From NCBI GenBank assembly GCA_002725475.1, contig PBPH01000065.1, positions 1 through 5,559 of the forward strand: a DNA stretch of 5,559 nt, written 5' to 3'. Positions within the stretch are counted from its first letter, which is position 1; every line of letters starts with the position of its first letter. The translations under genes were made by a program, and so were the position numbers. This DNA is from Methanobacteriota archaeon (GTDB taxonomy: Archaea; Thermoplasmatota; Poseidoniia; Poseidoniales; Thalassarchaeaceae). Of the stretch, positions 5,439-5,559 are shown piece after piece. The notes under the pieces were generated by a model. That model worked only from the letters and a program-made list of their open reading frames with translations. It ran no database searches and had not been told where the DNA came from.

Positions 5439-5559
5439 CCCATCAATGCCCTATGTACCTTAGACTGAATATCCCTCATCCTATCATTCGCACCTAGTTC
5501 TCTAAATACAGTTAGAGAACGTTGAAGATACTCCATCCTACGGCTTTTATCTGGTGCAG
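5435..5559 (-). CDS. C-terminal 40 residues of a helical, possibly TPR, protein
   Basis: The minus strand is open from the right edge to TAA at 5437-5435, giving 40 codons. The start lies outside. The residues, including RRMEYLQRSLTVFRELGA (6-23) and then NDRMRDIQSKVHRALMG, form two amphipathic helices with the YLQRSL...FRELG spacing seen in tetratricopeptide repeats, where such a pair often closes the array. A soluble protein-protein interaction role would follow, but the piece is too short to be sure. Its stop overlaps the TAG of the third pilin-like gene by 4 bases on the opposite strand (TTAG, 5435-5438), leaving no spacer between the convergent genes. Confidence 0.65.
   Translation of the reverse strand, partial: APDKSRRMEYLQRSLTVFRELGANDRMRDIQSKVHRALMG
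5497..5520. repeat. 9-bp perfect inverted repeat with 6-base loop
   Basis: GTTCTCTAA (5497-5505) and TTAGAGAAC (5512-5520) are perfect reverse complements around the loop ATACAG. They lie within the coding region of the right-hand minus-strand gene, about 60 bases before its stop, and could fold in that mRNA or in read-through RNA from the operon. Function unknown. Confidence 0.45.

Overview
The window looks like a piece of an archaeal chromosome, most likely from a marine Thermoplasmatota lineage such as the Poseidoniia (Marine Group II). This assignment is inferred, not proven. It rests on archaeal-type prepilin N-termini (AVSEILG and AVSAAIA cores just before one hydrophobic helix), a secreted protein carrying DTDGDGLPDGYE calcium-binding repeats, purine-rich ribosome sites matching GGAGGTGAT, TATA-like boxes, and moderate GC content. 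No rRNA, tRNA, CRISPR array or transposon is visible.

Layout. (1) 1-538, minus strand: the first 179 residues of a secreted protein with thrombospondin-3-like calcium-binding motifs. It runs off the left edge. (2) 539-803: a divergent intergenic region with an AT-rich core, two small palindromic structures, a short direct repeat and a doubtful 32-residue membrane ORF. (3) 804-1610, plus strand: a metallo-beta-lactamase-fold hydrolase of the YycJ/WalJ type with all family motifs intact. (4) 1611-1729: a leader with a TATA-like box, a small hairpin, and an 11-bp perfect inverted repeat whose right arm covers the ribosome site of the next gene. (5) 1730-5438, plus strand: three tightly overlapping genes for pilin-like, membrane-anchored surface proteins of 340, 737 and 158 residues. 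(6) 5435-5559, minus strand: the last 40 codons of a helical, perhaps TPR-type, protein. It converges on the operon and overlaps its last stop codon by 4 bases.

How the genes fit together. The three operon proteins each start with Arg-Arg, then a polar stretch, then a single hydrophobic helix, then an extracellular-looking domain. They are joined by overlaps of 1 and 3 bases, each with a ribosome site just upstream, so they are probably made together and may form one surface structure. No assembly ATPase, membrane platform protein or prepilin peptidase lies in the window. The third gene has no ATG, GTG or TTG that keeps its membrane helix. The best start is a CTG overlapping the preceding TGA, and this is the most unusual single feature here. 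The YycJ-like gene has its own probable housekeeping role in DNA repair and need not be linked to the surface genes.
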